Part shown: positions 6,118 to 14,189 of the stretch, piece by piece
Layout of the letters: each line of letters starts with the position of its first letter
Position numbering within the stretch: position 1 is the first letter of the stretch
NCBI GenBank assembly: GCA_002299555.1
Contig: DBOL01000088.1
Span: 1-16,720, forward strand
Reading direction: 5' to 3'
DNA: 16,720 nucleotides
Source: Candidatus Aminicenantes bacterium UBA647
GTDB taxonomy: Bacteria > Acidobacteriota > Aminicenantia > UBA2199
Translations under genes and position numbers: made by a program
Notes under the pieces: generated by a model
The model's database searches: none
What the model saw: the letters and a program-made list of their open reading frames with translations, nothing else
Told to the model about the DNA's origin: nothing

Positions 6118-8524
6118 AAAATTAACTTCAGTATTGGTATTTTTTGTGCTGGTAGCTTTTTTTCTCAATGGAAAAACAGTTATAAAGGGTGTTGAATATT
6201 TCAAAGGTGATGATTTTGTACAGCTTCATTTTGCTACAGACTCGATAATACCCATCCCTGATCTTTTCTATCCGATAGAAGACAACTTTAAATTTATCGT
6301 TATGAGAATAGAGGATGTTACATTTGAGGGCAATAATGAGAAATACTTCTTTAACTCTCCGGTCATCAAAGAGATCGAGTTGAAATCACGTGGGAAAAAT
6401 CTTGATGTTGAAATAAAACTGAAAAATAAAGCAAGTTACAGGGTGTTCAGTAACAGGAATGGATTGTATATTGAATTTCCGGTGTCTAAAGTTGAACCGA
6501 AAACAGAAATTGCTTCACTTTCGGGGAAAAAGAATGTTACTTCTAAGCCGATAGCAAAGTCAAGGGCTGAAAAAACCACAAAATTTTCAGGAAATGGAGT
6601 ATTGAGAAATGTAAAATTCGAGGAACGGAAAGGAAGTATGCTCCGATTTGGAATAGCACTGTCCAGTAAGGTTAACTATAAGGTTATCCCGCTTGAGAAA
6701 ACACCAGCCAGGCTGGCTATTGATCTTCATAACGTTAAGTCGAAAAAGATCAACAAGAGGATCGGTCTTTTGAATGTGAAAGGGATAAGAGGATCTTATA
6801 ATTCTCCTGATGTTTTCAGGATAGTTTTCGACCTGGATTACCTGAAGGAGTATAATGTTTACTACAATGGAAGTACTCTTGAAGTAGAGTTTAATAAAAA
6901 TGCTCTGGCAAAAAGTGAACCAGTTAAGAATCCTGTAAAGTTTACTCCTTCTGATTCTGAAGTTGTGAAAAAAACAGTTTCCAAAAATGTGGTCATTCCA
7001 GTGAACAGTATTAAAGATGAAGCATTCATAGAGCGACTTAAAAAGAAAGGTAAAGTGATCGGGGATTCACAGAATTTTTCCGGTGTTGTAAATGACAAGG
7101 GGACAGGTACTACAGTAAAACTGAACTCAAAACCTGAGTTTTTCTCAGAAGAAAAGTCTGGTATAGAAGAGAGAGATTCTAATAATTTTATCAAGATAGA
7201 AAAAGATAAGGGGCCCAGCCAGATCGCATATTTAAAAAATACAATTGAGCAGGGAAGAAAAGAATTTACCGGAACACCGATGGACTTTTCTTTTAAAAAT
7301 GCGGATCTTTCAAATGTTCTGAAATTTATTGCACAGGTATCAGATTTAAATATAGTAATTGATCCGGGTGTTACCGGAAGGATCTCTTCAGAGTTGAAAC
7401 AGGTCCCTTGGGATCAGGCTCTTGAACTTTTTCTTAAGATTAACGGCCTTGACATGATCCTTGAAGGAAATATCCTCAGAATTGGAAATGTTGACAAACT
7501 TGCCAAGGAAGCAGAGAAGAGGAGAAAACTTCAGGAAGCCCGCCAGATGGAAGGTAGGCTTGAAGTGATAACTAGAAAACTCAGTTATGCAAAAGCTGCA
7601 GATATAAAAACGATTATAGCTAAACAATTGTCGAAAAGGGGTGAGGTTGTTATAGATGCAAGAACTAATATGTTGATAATTTCAGAAGTTCAGGATAACG
7701 TGGGTCTCATTGATAAATTGATCGACACGTTAGATTCCTCAAATCCTCAGGTATCCATCGAAGCTAAGATCGTTGAAACATCAACATCGTTTATAAGAAG
7801 TCTCGGAATACAATGGGGAACAAATTTTATGGCCGATTCATATCATGGAAATCAGACAAATTTGTCATTCCCCAACTCAATCGGAGTTTCCGGGGATCAG
7901 GTTTCAAATCAATTGAACCCGGGTCTCCCAAGTAGTCTTGCCGGTGGAGGTTATGCAGTCAATGTTCCTGCTTCCGGGGCTGCAAATTCAGGGATAGTTT
8001 TTTCACTGTCAAATGCAGCTAATACTTTTCAGCTGACAACAGCATTGACAGCAATGGAATCTCAGGGAAAGGGACGGTTGATCTCAGCACCTAAGATAAC
8101 AACTCAGGATAATATGAAGGCCAAGATAGTCCAGGGGGCAAGAATCCCTATCCAGACAACTCAGAATAATACAGTAACGGTCAGATATGAGAATGCGGCA
8201 TTGGAACTTGAGGTCACTCCTCACATTACTGCAAAGGGGACAATAGTTATGGAAGTGTCGATAAAGAATGACTATCCGGATTGGGGAAATACAGTTCTTG
8301 GAAATCCACAGATCATTACTCAGGAAGTTGAAAATACTGTGACTTCAAATGATGGCGGTACTATTGTAATAGGTGGTATTTTCAAAGTGGATGATTCAAA
8401 TAGTTCAGATAAGGTCCCGTTCCTGAGCAAAATTCCGATCATCGGAGCATTATTTAAAAATTCGACAAAACGAAGAGAGCAAAAAGAATTATTGATATTC
8501 CTCACACCGAGGATAGTAAAATAG
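6107..8524 (+). CDS. pilQ: Type IV pilus outer-membrane secretin PilQ
   Basis: PilQ forms the outer-membrane ring through which the pilus fibre passes. The 805-residue protein has a signal peptide (about 1-22), two AMIN-like beta domains (about 25-125 and 165-262) expected to bind peptidoglycan, a polar low-complexity linker (about 265-385), an N0/STN domain (391-462, with VPWDQALELFLKINGL), an N1 domain (about 487-545), and the secretin domain (548-805). The last ends with the signature VPFLSKIPIIGALFKN and KELLIFLTPRIVK. I prefer the ATG at 6107: the in-frame ATG at 6095 directly abuts the GAGGAGG ribosome binding site, leaving no spacing, whereas 6107 is 12 bases away. The gene overlaps pilP by 11 bp. 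Confidence 0.96.
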   Translation: MRNKKLTSVLVFFVLVAFFLNGKTVIKGVEYFKGDDFVQLHFATDSIIPIPDLFYPIEDNFKFIVMRIEDVTFEGNNEKYFFNSPVIKEIELKSRGKNLDVEIKLKNKASYRVFSNRNGLYIEFPVSKVEPKTEIASLSGKKNVTSKPIAKSRAEKTTKFSGNGVLRNVKFEERKGSMLRFGIALSSKVNYKVIPLEKTPARLAIDLHNVKSKKINKRIGLLNVKGIRGSYNSPDVFRIVFDLDYLKEYNVYYNGSTLEVEFNKNALAKSEPVKNPVKFTPSDSEVVKKTVSKNVVIPVNSIKDEAFIERLKKKGKVIGDSQNFSGVVNDKGTGTTVKLNSKPEFFSEEKSGIEERDSNNFIKIEKDKGPSQIAYLKNTIEQGRKEFTGTPMDFSFKNADLSNVLKFIAQVSDLNIVIDPGVTGRISSELKQVPWDQALELFLKINGLDMILEGNILRIGNVDKLAKEAEKRRKLQEARQMEGRLEVITRKLSYAKAADIKTIIAKQLSKRGEVVIDARTNMLIISEVQDNVGLIDKLIDTLDSSNPQVSIEAKIVETSTSFIRSLGIQWGTNFMADSYHGNQTNLSFPNSIGVSGDQVSNQLNPGLPSSLAGGGYAVNVPASGAANSGIVFSLSNAANTFQLTTALTAMESQGKGRLISAPKITTQDNMKAKIVQGARIPIQTTQNNTVTVRYENAALELEVTPHITAKGTIVMEVSIKNDYPDWGNTVLGNPQIITQEVENTVTSNDGGTIVIGGIFKVDDSNSSDKVPFLSKIPIIGALFKNSTKRREQKELLIFLTPRIVK

Positions 8525-8533
8525 GAGAATATT

Positions 8534-9142
8534 ATGAAAAGGAAAAATATACTCTTAATCATAGCCATTATGGTTTTTCTGGTATTACCATCTTGTAACA
8601 AACTCGAAAATGAGACAACTTCAAGTTCAGTCCTTTTAATTAATTCGATAACAGGGGATGATCTGGATGGTACGGAGGGATCAACAACGATCTTTATAGA
8701 CGTTGTGCAGGTTAATGAAGATGGGAGCATGACTATCTATAATGATAATGGAGTAGCGGAACTTACAACAATGCTTTTAGATCCGTATGTTGATATTGGT
8801 TCGAATAGTACTTATTATCAGAATATTATAGTCGACCAGATTGATATTGAATATACAAGAGCTGATGGGTTGAGTGATGAGGATGATGTGATTTACAGTT
8901 TTTCACAAAAGATATCTTTTATGATTCCGGTTGGGGAAACTATGTCTCTCCCTTTCGTTCTGGTTCAGCATGTCGCTAAGCTTGAATCACCACTTGTTGA
9001 ACTTGTCGGGTTGGGACAGGAAAAAGTCTTGAAACTTGAAGCTAAAGTAACTATTCATGGAATAGATGTTGGAGGCCACAGAGTAGCTCCTGCTATAGGT
9101 ACTGTTTCTGTATGGATATCCAATTTCGGGGATGCTCAATAA
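8534..9142 (+). CDS. Putative lipoprotein of unknown function downstream of pilQ
   Basis: I do not recognise the family. The 202-residue product has a short basic start (MKRK), a hydrophobic core and a lipobox, VLPSC, with the modified cysteine at residue 21, so it should be exported and lipidated. The mature part is acidic and probably beta-rich: alternating hydrophobic strands, few cysteines, a TSSSVLLINSITGDD segment just after the anchor, and an LEAKVTIHGIDVGGHRV segment near the C-terminus. AGGAG lies 6 bases before the ATG. The gene begins 9 bp after pilQ and ends 25 bp before another lipoprotein gene, so it is most likely a periplasmic or outer-membrane accessory of the pilus apparatus, possibly a secretin partner. 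That role is inferred from position only. Confidence 0.8.
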   Translation: MKRKNILLIIAIMVFLVLPSCNKLENETTSSSVLLINSITGDDLDGTEGSTTIFIDVVQVNEDGSMTIYNDNGVAELTTMLLDPYVDIGSNSTYYQNIIVDQIDIEYTRADGLSDEDDVIYSFSQKISFMIPVGETMSLPFVLVQHVAKLESPLVELVGLGQEKVLKLEAKVTIHGIDVGGHRVAPAIGTVSVWISNFGDAQ

Positions 9143-9167
9143 AATGGGACTTTTTTCAGGAGGTAAA

Positions 9168-10199
9168 ATGTTAAAAAGAAATGGATTGGTAATTTTACTT
9201 TTTTTTGGATTGATTTTCCTGGCTTCCTGCACCAGAAGTAGTGTTGAGGATCCGGATATGACAGGTGGTGCCGGGTTCAGGCTCCAGGTGTCCGGGACTG
9301 CAAATCCTTCTGTTCTATATGTTCCGGAAGAACTTCCGTCAGTTTACTCTGATATTACTGCCAGAGTTCTTAAAAACGATGGTTCTCCCGCAGTGAACTA
9401 CACAGTTATCTTTCAGACTGATATGTATGGATACTTTGACAACTATAAGCTCAGTGATACCAGGACGACCGATGGAGGAGGAAATGCCAGAATAAAGTTT
9501 TTTATTCCTCCGGGTACGAGGGCTATAGGAGACACAAGGATAGATCTTAAAGCAACAGTTGTTGACGATGGAAGAAATGATATTCCAATACTTTCAGAGA
9601 TATATGACAATATACCGATCAGAATTATCCCTTATGATGCCAAGGAGATGGTTGCGGTTAGCGGTACCGTTTATGTTTGCTCAGGTGCTCTTGGTCTTCC
9701 CGGAGCGGTGATAACATTCTCAAATGGGGGGGGACTTACAGTAAGCCGTAATTCCGGAAGTTATGATATCTTTGTCCCGTGGGGATGGTCTGGAGAAATC
9801 TCGGCAGAACTGCAAGGTTTTTCATTCACTCCGGATATAATCACAATTTCTACGCCTTTATATAGCGATGTAGTAGGACAGGACTTTTTTGGCACTGCTT
9901 CAGATTACGGTCTTGTTGCCAGCCCTGTTAATTTCGATATTGGTACTGCAGGCTCTTCGGGGATCGAGGTGTGGATGGGTAGTGTAGACAACATATGCCC
10001 GATCTCATATAGAGTATCTTCCGGGGCGGATTGGATCACCATTGTTTCCGGAGAAGAATCCGGTACAACAGTGGATACTTTCCACTTTGATGTATCAGCT
10101 AATGTTTCCGGATCACAAAGATCGGCCGAAATATCTATCATATCTACAACTCCCGGAGTCATTTCGGAAGTAACGGTAAATGTAAGTCAGGAAGGGTAG
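9168..10199 (+). CDS. Multidomain lipoprotein with Ig-like and BACON-like domains
   Basis: The 343-residue product carries a lipoprotein signal (LASC, cysteine 21). Three beta-sandwich-like regions follow. Residues about 42-156 resemble a bacterial Ig-like (Big_1/invasin-type) domain: VYSDITARVLKNDGSPAVNYTVIF, then a TTDGGGNARIKFFIPPG strand pair. Residues about 165-243 resemble a carboxypeptidase-regulatory or transthyretin-like repeat (SGTVYVCSG..GLPGAVITFSN, SGSYDIFVPWGWSG). Residues about 250-342 match the BACON pattern, with ADWITIVSG, SANVSGSQRSAEISI and a final VNVSQEG. Such architecture is typical of cell-surface adhesion or glycan-binding proteins. I chose the ATG at 9168 because AGGAGG lies 4 bases upstream; the longer in-frame opening at 9132 overlaps the previous gene. 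Position suggests an adhesive or structural partner of the pilus, which is inference. Confidence 0.82.
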   Translation: MLKRNGLVILLFFGLIFLASCTRSSVEDPDMTGGAGFRLQVSGTANPSVLYVPEELPSVYSDITARVLKNDGSPAVNYTVIFQTDMYGYFDNYKLSDTRTTDGGGNARIKFFIPPGTRAIGDTRIDLKATVVDDGRNDIPILSEIYDNIPIRIIPYDAKEMVAVSGTVYVCSGALGLPGAVITFSNGGGLTVSRNSGSYDIFVPWGWSGEISAELQGFSFTPDIITISTPLYSDVVGQDFFGTASDYGLVASPVNFDIGTAGSSGIEVWMGSVDNICPISYRVSSGADWITIVSGEESGTTVDTFHFDVSANVSGSQRSAEISIISTTPGVISEVTVNVSQEG

Positions 10200-10214
10200 T
10201 AGTAGAAACTTTAA

Positions 10215-11228
10215 ATGAGTGCTGAAAGTATTAGTGAAAGAGAAGGCCTGGATAGGCTTGAAAGTCTATATAAAGACGGAAATTTTAAAGAAGCATCAGC
10301 TTTTGCTTCTGATCTTCGCGATAAGTATCCTTCCTCTTTCCAGATCGGATTTCTCCATTACAAAATACTTGCAAATTTAGAAAGTTATTCTGAATCTGAG
10401 GATATTCTTGATAAACTTTTAAAATTATATCCCGAAAACCTGAATCTCCTTCTGGAAAAGGGAGAACTCCTGGTTGGAAGAGGGAAAACGGCAGAATCGA
10501 AGTTATTTTTCGATAAAGTGCTTTTTCTGGACCCTTTCAATTCGAAGGCGAAGGAGGGAGTTGACAGAATTAAAAGTGGAGGATCAGGTCAAATTGCCGG
10601 AATTGTAAAGCAGAAAAAAGAGATAGTAACACTTGAAGATACTATGAAAGAGTCGGATCTCGAAAGATTTATGACGGAAGATGGCAGCATCGGTTCTGAA
10701 TTGAAAATAGAGAGTGGGGAAGATCTGGAAGAAGAACTTGATATTAGCATGTCAGAAAGCGGGATCGGCTTTACTACTAATCTTGAAAAATTAGTGACAC
10801 CTGATGAACAAGATAAAGAGCCTAGTTTGCCGGATGAAGAGGAAAGTAGTGTTACTGATGAAATATTGAAGACTTCTGGAAAAGTAGAATCAGCCCTTGA
10901 AGAGCTAAATAAGTTTTCCAGATCTGATATCGGTGACTTGAGTATCATGGAAGAAGATGAAGGGTCAGAAAAAAAACAGGAAGTGGAAGAGCCGAACGAT
11001 TCTGGAAAAGAAGCATTTGATACTGAAAGTGCTGCATTATTGTATCTGCAACAAGGGCTGTATGACGATGCAAGAAATGTGTATGTAAAATTATACAAAG
11101 GTTCAGATGAAGGTCTTTTTATGAAAAAGATCAATAAAGTAGAAAGGGTTGAAAAAGCGAAGATGAAGATCATTGTTCTGGAGAAATTTTTAGAAAAAAT
11201 AAAAATCGGGAGTGAGAGAATTGTTTGA
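10215..11228 (+). CDS. TPR protein with acidic linker, pil operon accessory
   Basis: The 337-residue protein lacks a signal peptide and appears cytoplasmic. Residues about 10-118 form three TPR-like helical repeats (for example NFKEASAFASDLRDKYP, then YSESEDILDKLLKLYPEN and KTAESKLFFDKVLFLDP). A long acidic, serine-rich, probably disordered linker spans about 130-265. A final TPR-like motif, ESAALLYLQQGLYDDARNVYVKLYKG (about 271-296), is followed by a basic helical tail. An N-terminal repeat region, acidic linker and isolated C-terminal TPR recall, only loosely, the cytoplasmic part of FimV-type pilus regulators. The start has no strong ribosome binding site. It begins 15 bp after the preceding lipoprotein and overlaps the next gene by 17 bp, so it belongs to the pil operon and may organise pilus machinery proteins. 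Function is not established. Confidence 0.78.
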   Translation: MSAESISEREGLDRLESLYKDGNFKEASAFASDLRDKYPSSFQIGFLHYKILANLESYSESEDILDKLLKLYPENLNLLLEKGELLVGRGKTAESKLFFDKVLFLDPFNSKAKEGVDRIKSGGSGQIAGIVKQKKEIVTLEDTMKESDLERFMTEDGSIGSELKIESGEDLEEELDISMSESGIGFTTNLEKLVTPDEQDKEPSLPDEEESSVTDEILKTSGKVESALEELNKFSRSDIGDLSIMEEDEGSEKKQEVEEPNDSGKEAFDTESAALLYLQQGLYDDARNVYVKLYKGSDEGLFMKKINKVERVEKAKMKIIVLEKFLEKIKIGSERIV

Positions 11229-11571
11229 AAAAGTGTTTGAAAAAATAAAGGAAAAAAATTCTTCCGTGAAGATTATCGGAATGTGGGGGAAAGATGGCCT
11301 CGAACTCGAAAAAAAATATTTTATCGATGAATCTGATCCTGATATAGATATGACCGGAGCACAGATTGCAGACATTATGACGAAGCTGTCAAATCTGAAA
11401 TTTGTATCTGAGAAATCACACTTCACTCTTGAAGGCGAAACATCAACACTGCTAATATATACAATATCACCTGACTACTTTCTTATTATTATGTGTGGGA
11501 AAGAATTGGTTATGGGGAAACTACTTTTTTTCCTCAACCTGTATATAGATGAATTTGTAGTATCACTTTGA
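11212..11571 (+). CDS. Small Roadblock/LC7-like protein
   Basis: The product is about 119 residues and has no signal peptide or membrane segment. Its pattern, an N-terminal helix, then IIGMWGKDGLELEKKYF, a helix with DMTGAQIADIMTKLSNL, a beta strand with FTLEGETSTLLIYTI, YFLIIMCGKE and a final helix, fits the Roadblock/LC7 fold (MglB family), which typically regulates small Ras-like GTPases such as MglA in polarity and pilus-driven motility. No GTPase gene is visible here. The GTG at 11212 has no ribosome binding site of its own; a TTG at 11221 has GGGAG 8 bases upstream and is a serious alternative start. The gene overlaps the TPR gene by 17 bp and is the last member of the pil operon. The fold assignment is moderate, from pattern only. 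Confidence 0.6.
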   Translation: MRELFEKVFEKIKEKNSSVKIIGMWGKDGLELEKKYFIDESDPDIDMTGAQIADIMTKLSNLKFVSEKSHFTLEGETSTLLIYTISPDYFLIIMCGKELVMGKLLFFLNLYIDEFVVSL

Positions 11572-11596
11572 TATCCACCATTCTTTAATTACAAAC

Positions 11597-11624
11597 TTGC
11601 CATTTTTGCAGAATAGATTATAAT
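11597..11624 (+). promoter_or_regulatory. Predicted sigma-70-type promoter of glgP
   Basis: TTGCCA (11597-11602) and a perfect TATAAT (11619-11624) are separated by 16 bases in the 74-bp gap after the pil operon. Transcription would start near 11631, giving a leader of about 15 bases with a TTGGAG ribosome binding site 5 bases before the glgP ATG. No hairpin terminator for the pil operon lies between 11572 and this promoter, so read-through from upstream is also possible. Confidence 0.6.
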
Positions 11625-11645
11625 ACCAATCATTTTGGAGAATCA

Positions 11646-14186
11646 ATGTCTGAATTTAAAAAATTTAATGTAGTACCAGTATTGCCTGAAGAGCTAACAC
11701 AATTGGTCTCAATATCTGAAAATCTGTGGTATTGCTGGAACCATGATGCTTTCAGCCTTTTCAGAGATATAGATGGTGATTTGTGGCATAAATCCAACCA
11801 TAATCCTGTGAGGGTTTTAAAGGAGGCCGATCAGGATCGTTTGAATGAATTGGCAGATGACCAGGAATATCTTGTGCGTGTCACAAAAGTCGCCGATGAT
11901 TTGAATAAATATATTTCAGGGAACGGAGCTTCAGATAAAAAAGATCATATGATCGCATATTTTTCAGCTGAGTATGGACTTACTGAGGGGATTCCCATTT
12001 ATTCTGGGGGACTTGGTATTCTTTCGGGAGATCATATTAAATCTGCCAGTGATCTGGATCTGAACCTGACAGGAATAGGCCTTTTATATCAGGAAGGATA
12101 TTTTCAGCAGAGGTTGGATAAGAATGGCTGGCAACAGGATTTTTATCGTGTAAATGATTTTAGTTCAATGCCTTTGCATGAAGTGACTAATAGTGAGGGG
12201 GTTGCCCTGACCATAGAGGTTCTCCTTGCAGATAATCCTGTGTGGTTGAAAGTATGGAGGATCGATGCCGGAAGAGTAACCCTCTATATGCTTGATTCCA
12301 ATATTGAAAAGAACTCTGATCACGACAAGAAACTTACTGCCCATCTCTATGGAGGAGATAGAGAGCATAGATTAAAACAGGAAGTTGTCCTCGGTATAGG
12401 TGGAATGAGGATATTTAAAGAACTTGGGATCGAACCTGATGCTGTCCATATTAATGAAGGGCATTCAGCATTTGCATTATTCGAAAGGGCTCTTCAGTTT
12501 ACAGAGAAATATTCACTAGGATTGAAAGAGGCGATAGAATTATCAAAAAAATCGACTGTATTTACCACCCACACTCCTGTTCCTGCCGGTAATGATGAGT
12601 TTTCTCCCGAATTAATAAAAAAATATTTTACAGGGTATACACAAAAACTCGGGATCTCTGTAGATGAATTTATCGATTTAGGAAAAGACCCGGGTAATAA
12701 ACATGGATCTGATTTCTCAATGACCGTTGCAGCTATCAGGAATAGTTCTTATGTGAATGGTGTATCTGAACTTCATGGAGAAGTAGCTGTCAAGATGTGG
12801 AATCATTTATGGACAGACATTCCTGTTGAACATACACCGGTCCAATCTATCACTAATGGAATTCATATTCAAAGCTGGATATCAAGAGAGATGAAGGAGC
12901 TGCTGGATGGATCACTTGGAGAAAAGTGGGCATATAGAAAAGGGAATGGTGAAATCAGTGAATTGATAAACAATGTATCTTCTGAAAGCTTGTGGAACAT
13001 AAAGAAGATAAGGAAAGATAAATTGATTGATTATGTTCGTATGAAGGTTAAGGATCAATGCCGGGAGAAGGGGATATTCAATAGGACCAGCAAAGATTAT
13101 GATAACATCCTTGATCCCAATGCCCTTACGATCGGGTTTGCAAGGAGATTTGCATCGTATAAAAGGGGAGATCTGATATTCAAAGATACCGAAAGGCTGA
13201 AGAAACTTTTATTTGATACTGAGCGTCCGATCCAGATAATTATAGCTGGAAAGGCTCACCCGCAGGACAATCCCGGGAAAGAGATAATAAAAAGGATCAC
13301 CGGCTTTATCAATTCAGATAATATAGGATCAAGAGTAGTATTCCTTGAAAATTATAATATTAATATTGGCAGATATCTTGTGCAGGGTGTTGACCTCTGG
13401 CTTAATAATCCTATCAGGCTGTTCGAAGCATCCGGTACATCCGGAATGAAGGCTGTGGTCAATGGAGGGCTTAATCTTTCTGTCCTGGATGGCTGGTGGG
13501 ATGAAGGGTTTAATGGCAAAAATGGCTGGGCGGTTGGTGAGCGGACCCCAATAGATGATCCACACTTCAGAGATGAAGTTGAGAGTGACTCGATATATTC
13601 TGTTCTTGAGGATGAGATAGTTCCAATGTTTTTTGAGAGGGATCAGAAAGGTGTTCCTTTAAAATGGATGGAGAGGGTAAAAAATTCAATTGCAACACTT
13701 TCACCCAGGTTTAATACGTTCAGGATGGTCAGCGATTATAATGAAAAATTTTACATTAATGCCGCCAATAATTTTAAAAAACTTAAAGAAAATGATTTCA
13801 CTCCTTTAAAAGAATTTACAAAGTGGAAAACACATATTGAAAAACATTTCAGAGATATAAAAATCTCAGATATAACATATGATAAAAAGTTGAATTTCAG
13901 TGTCGGGGAAAAATTGGAAGTGGATGTTCTGACCGATCTCGGCGCCATTAGCCCGGAGGATGTGAAAGTTGAAGTATATTTTGGCAGAATGGAAAGAGAT
14001 GACCGTCTGATGAGTTCAGAATTGGTATCATTGAACCATAACGTTGAGCATAGTGGCAAAGGGGCTCTTTTTTCCGGTAGCATTACATGCAGGACTACCG
14101 GAAACCTGGGATTTAAGATAAGGATAACACCAAGGCATGATTTTATGGTCAACAGTATGGAAATGAATCTGGTTAAATGGGGATGA
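11646..14186 (+). CDS. glgP: Alpha-glucan (glycogen/maltodextrin) phosphorylase
   Basis: This 846-residue enzyme is a PLP-dependent phosphorylase that releases glucose-1-phosphate from the non-reducing ends of alpha-1,4-glucans. It is the short bacterial/archaeal type (as in Thermotoga and Thermus). The N-terminal DUF3417-like segment spans about residues 1-110, with ENLWYCWNHDAFSLFRDID. The catalytic domain includes YFSAEYGL, GGLGILSGDHIKSASDL, VHINEGHSAFALFER, TTHTPVPAGND, FARRFASYKR and GKAHPQDNPGKE. The PLP-binding lysine is K602 in EASGTSGMKA, followed by NGGLNLSVLDGWWDEG. The last 100 or so residues form the C-terminal beta-rich region found in this subfamily. The ATG at 11646 has a ribosome binding site and its own promoter. 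The stop codon abuts the rsmB stop on the other strand. No other glycogen-metabolism gene is present in the window. Confidence 0.95.
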   Translation: MSEFKKFNVVPVLPEELTQLVSISENLWYCWNHDAFSLFRDIDGDLWHKSNHNPVRVLKEADQDRLNELADDQEYLVRVTKVADDLNKYISGNGASDKKDHMIAYFSAEYGLTEGIPIYSGGLGILSGDHIKSASDLDLNLTGIGLLYQEGYFQQRLDKNGWQQDFYRVNDFSSMPLHEVTNSEGVALTIEVLLADNPVWLKVWRIDAGRVTLYMLDSNIEKNSDHDKKLTAHLYGGDREHRLKQEVVLGIGGMRIFKELGIEPDAVHINEGHSAFALFERALQFTEKYSLGLKEAIELSKKSTVFTTHTPVPAGNDEFSPELIKKYFTGYTQKLGISVDEFIDLGKDPGNKHGSDFSMTVAAIRNSSYVNGVSELHGEVAVKMWNHLWTDIPVEHTPVQSITNGIHIQSWISREMKELLDGSLGEKWAYRKGNGEISELINNVSSESLWNIKKIRKDKLIDYVRMKVKDQCREKGIFNRTSKDYDNILDPNALTIGFARRFASYKRGDLIFKDTERLKKLLFDTERPIQIIIAGKAHPQDNPGKEIIKRITGFINSDNIGSRVVFLENYNINIGRYLVQGVDLWLNNPIRLFEASGTSGMKAVVNGGLNLSVLDGWWDEGFNGKNGWAVGERTPIDDPHFRDEVESDSIYSVLEDEIVPMFFERDQKGVPLKWMERVKNSIATLSPRFNTFRMVSDYNEKFYINAANNFKKLKENDFTPLKEFTKWKTHIEKHFRDIKISDITYDKKLNFSVGEKLEVDVLTDLGAISPEDVKVEVYFGRMERDDRLMSSELVSLNHNVEHSGKGALFSGSITCRTTGNLGFKIRITPRHDFMVNSMEMNLVKWG

Positions 14187-14189
14187 TCA
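14184..14189. other. Abutting convergent stop codons in a TGATCA palindrome
   Basis: The glgP stop (TGA, 14184-14186, plus) and the rsmB stop (TGA on minus, 14189-14187) lie side by side, forming the palindrome TGATCA inside ATGATCAT (14183-14190). There is no intergenic DNA and no hairpin with a T tract nearby, so any terminator for either gene must lie inside the opposing gene. Confidence 0.9.

Noticed and set aside
10589..11173. A 194-codon serine-rich minus-strand reading frame opposite the TPR gene.
   Set aside because: It is the antisense shadow of the acidic linker (Glu/Asp codons read as Ser/Phe on the other strand), with no family resemblance or ribosome binding site.
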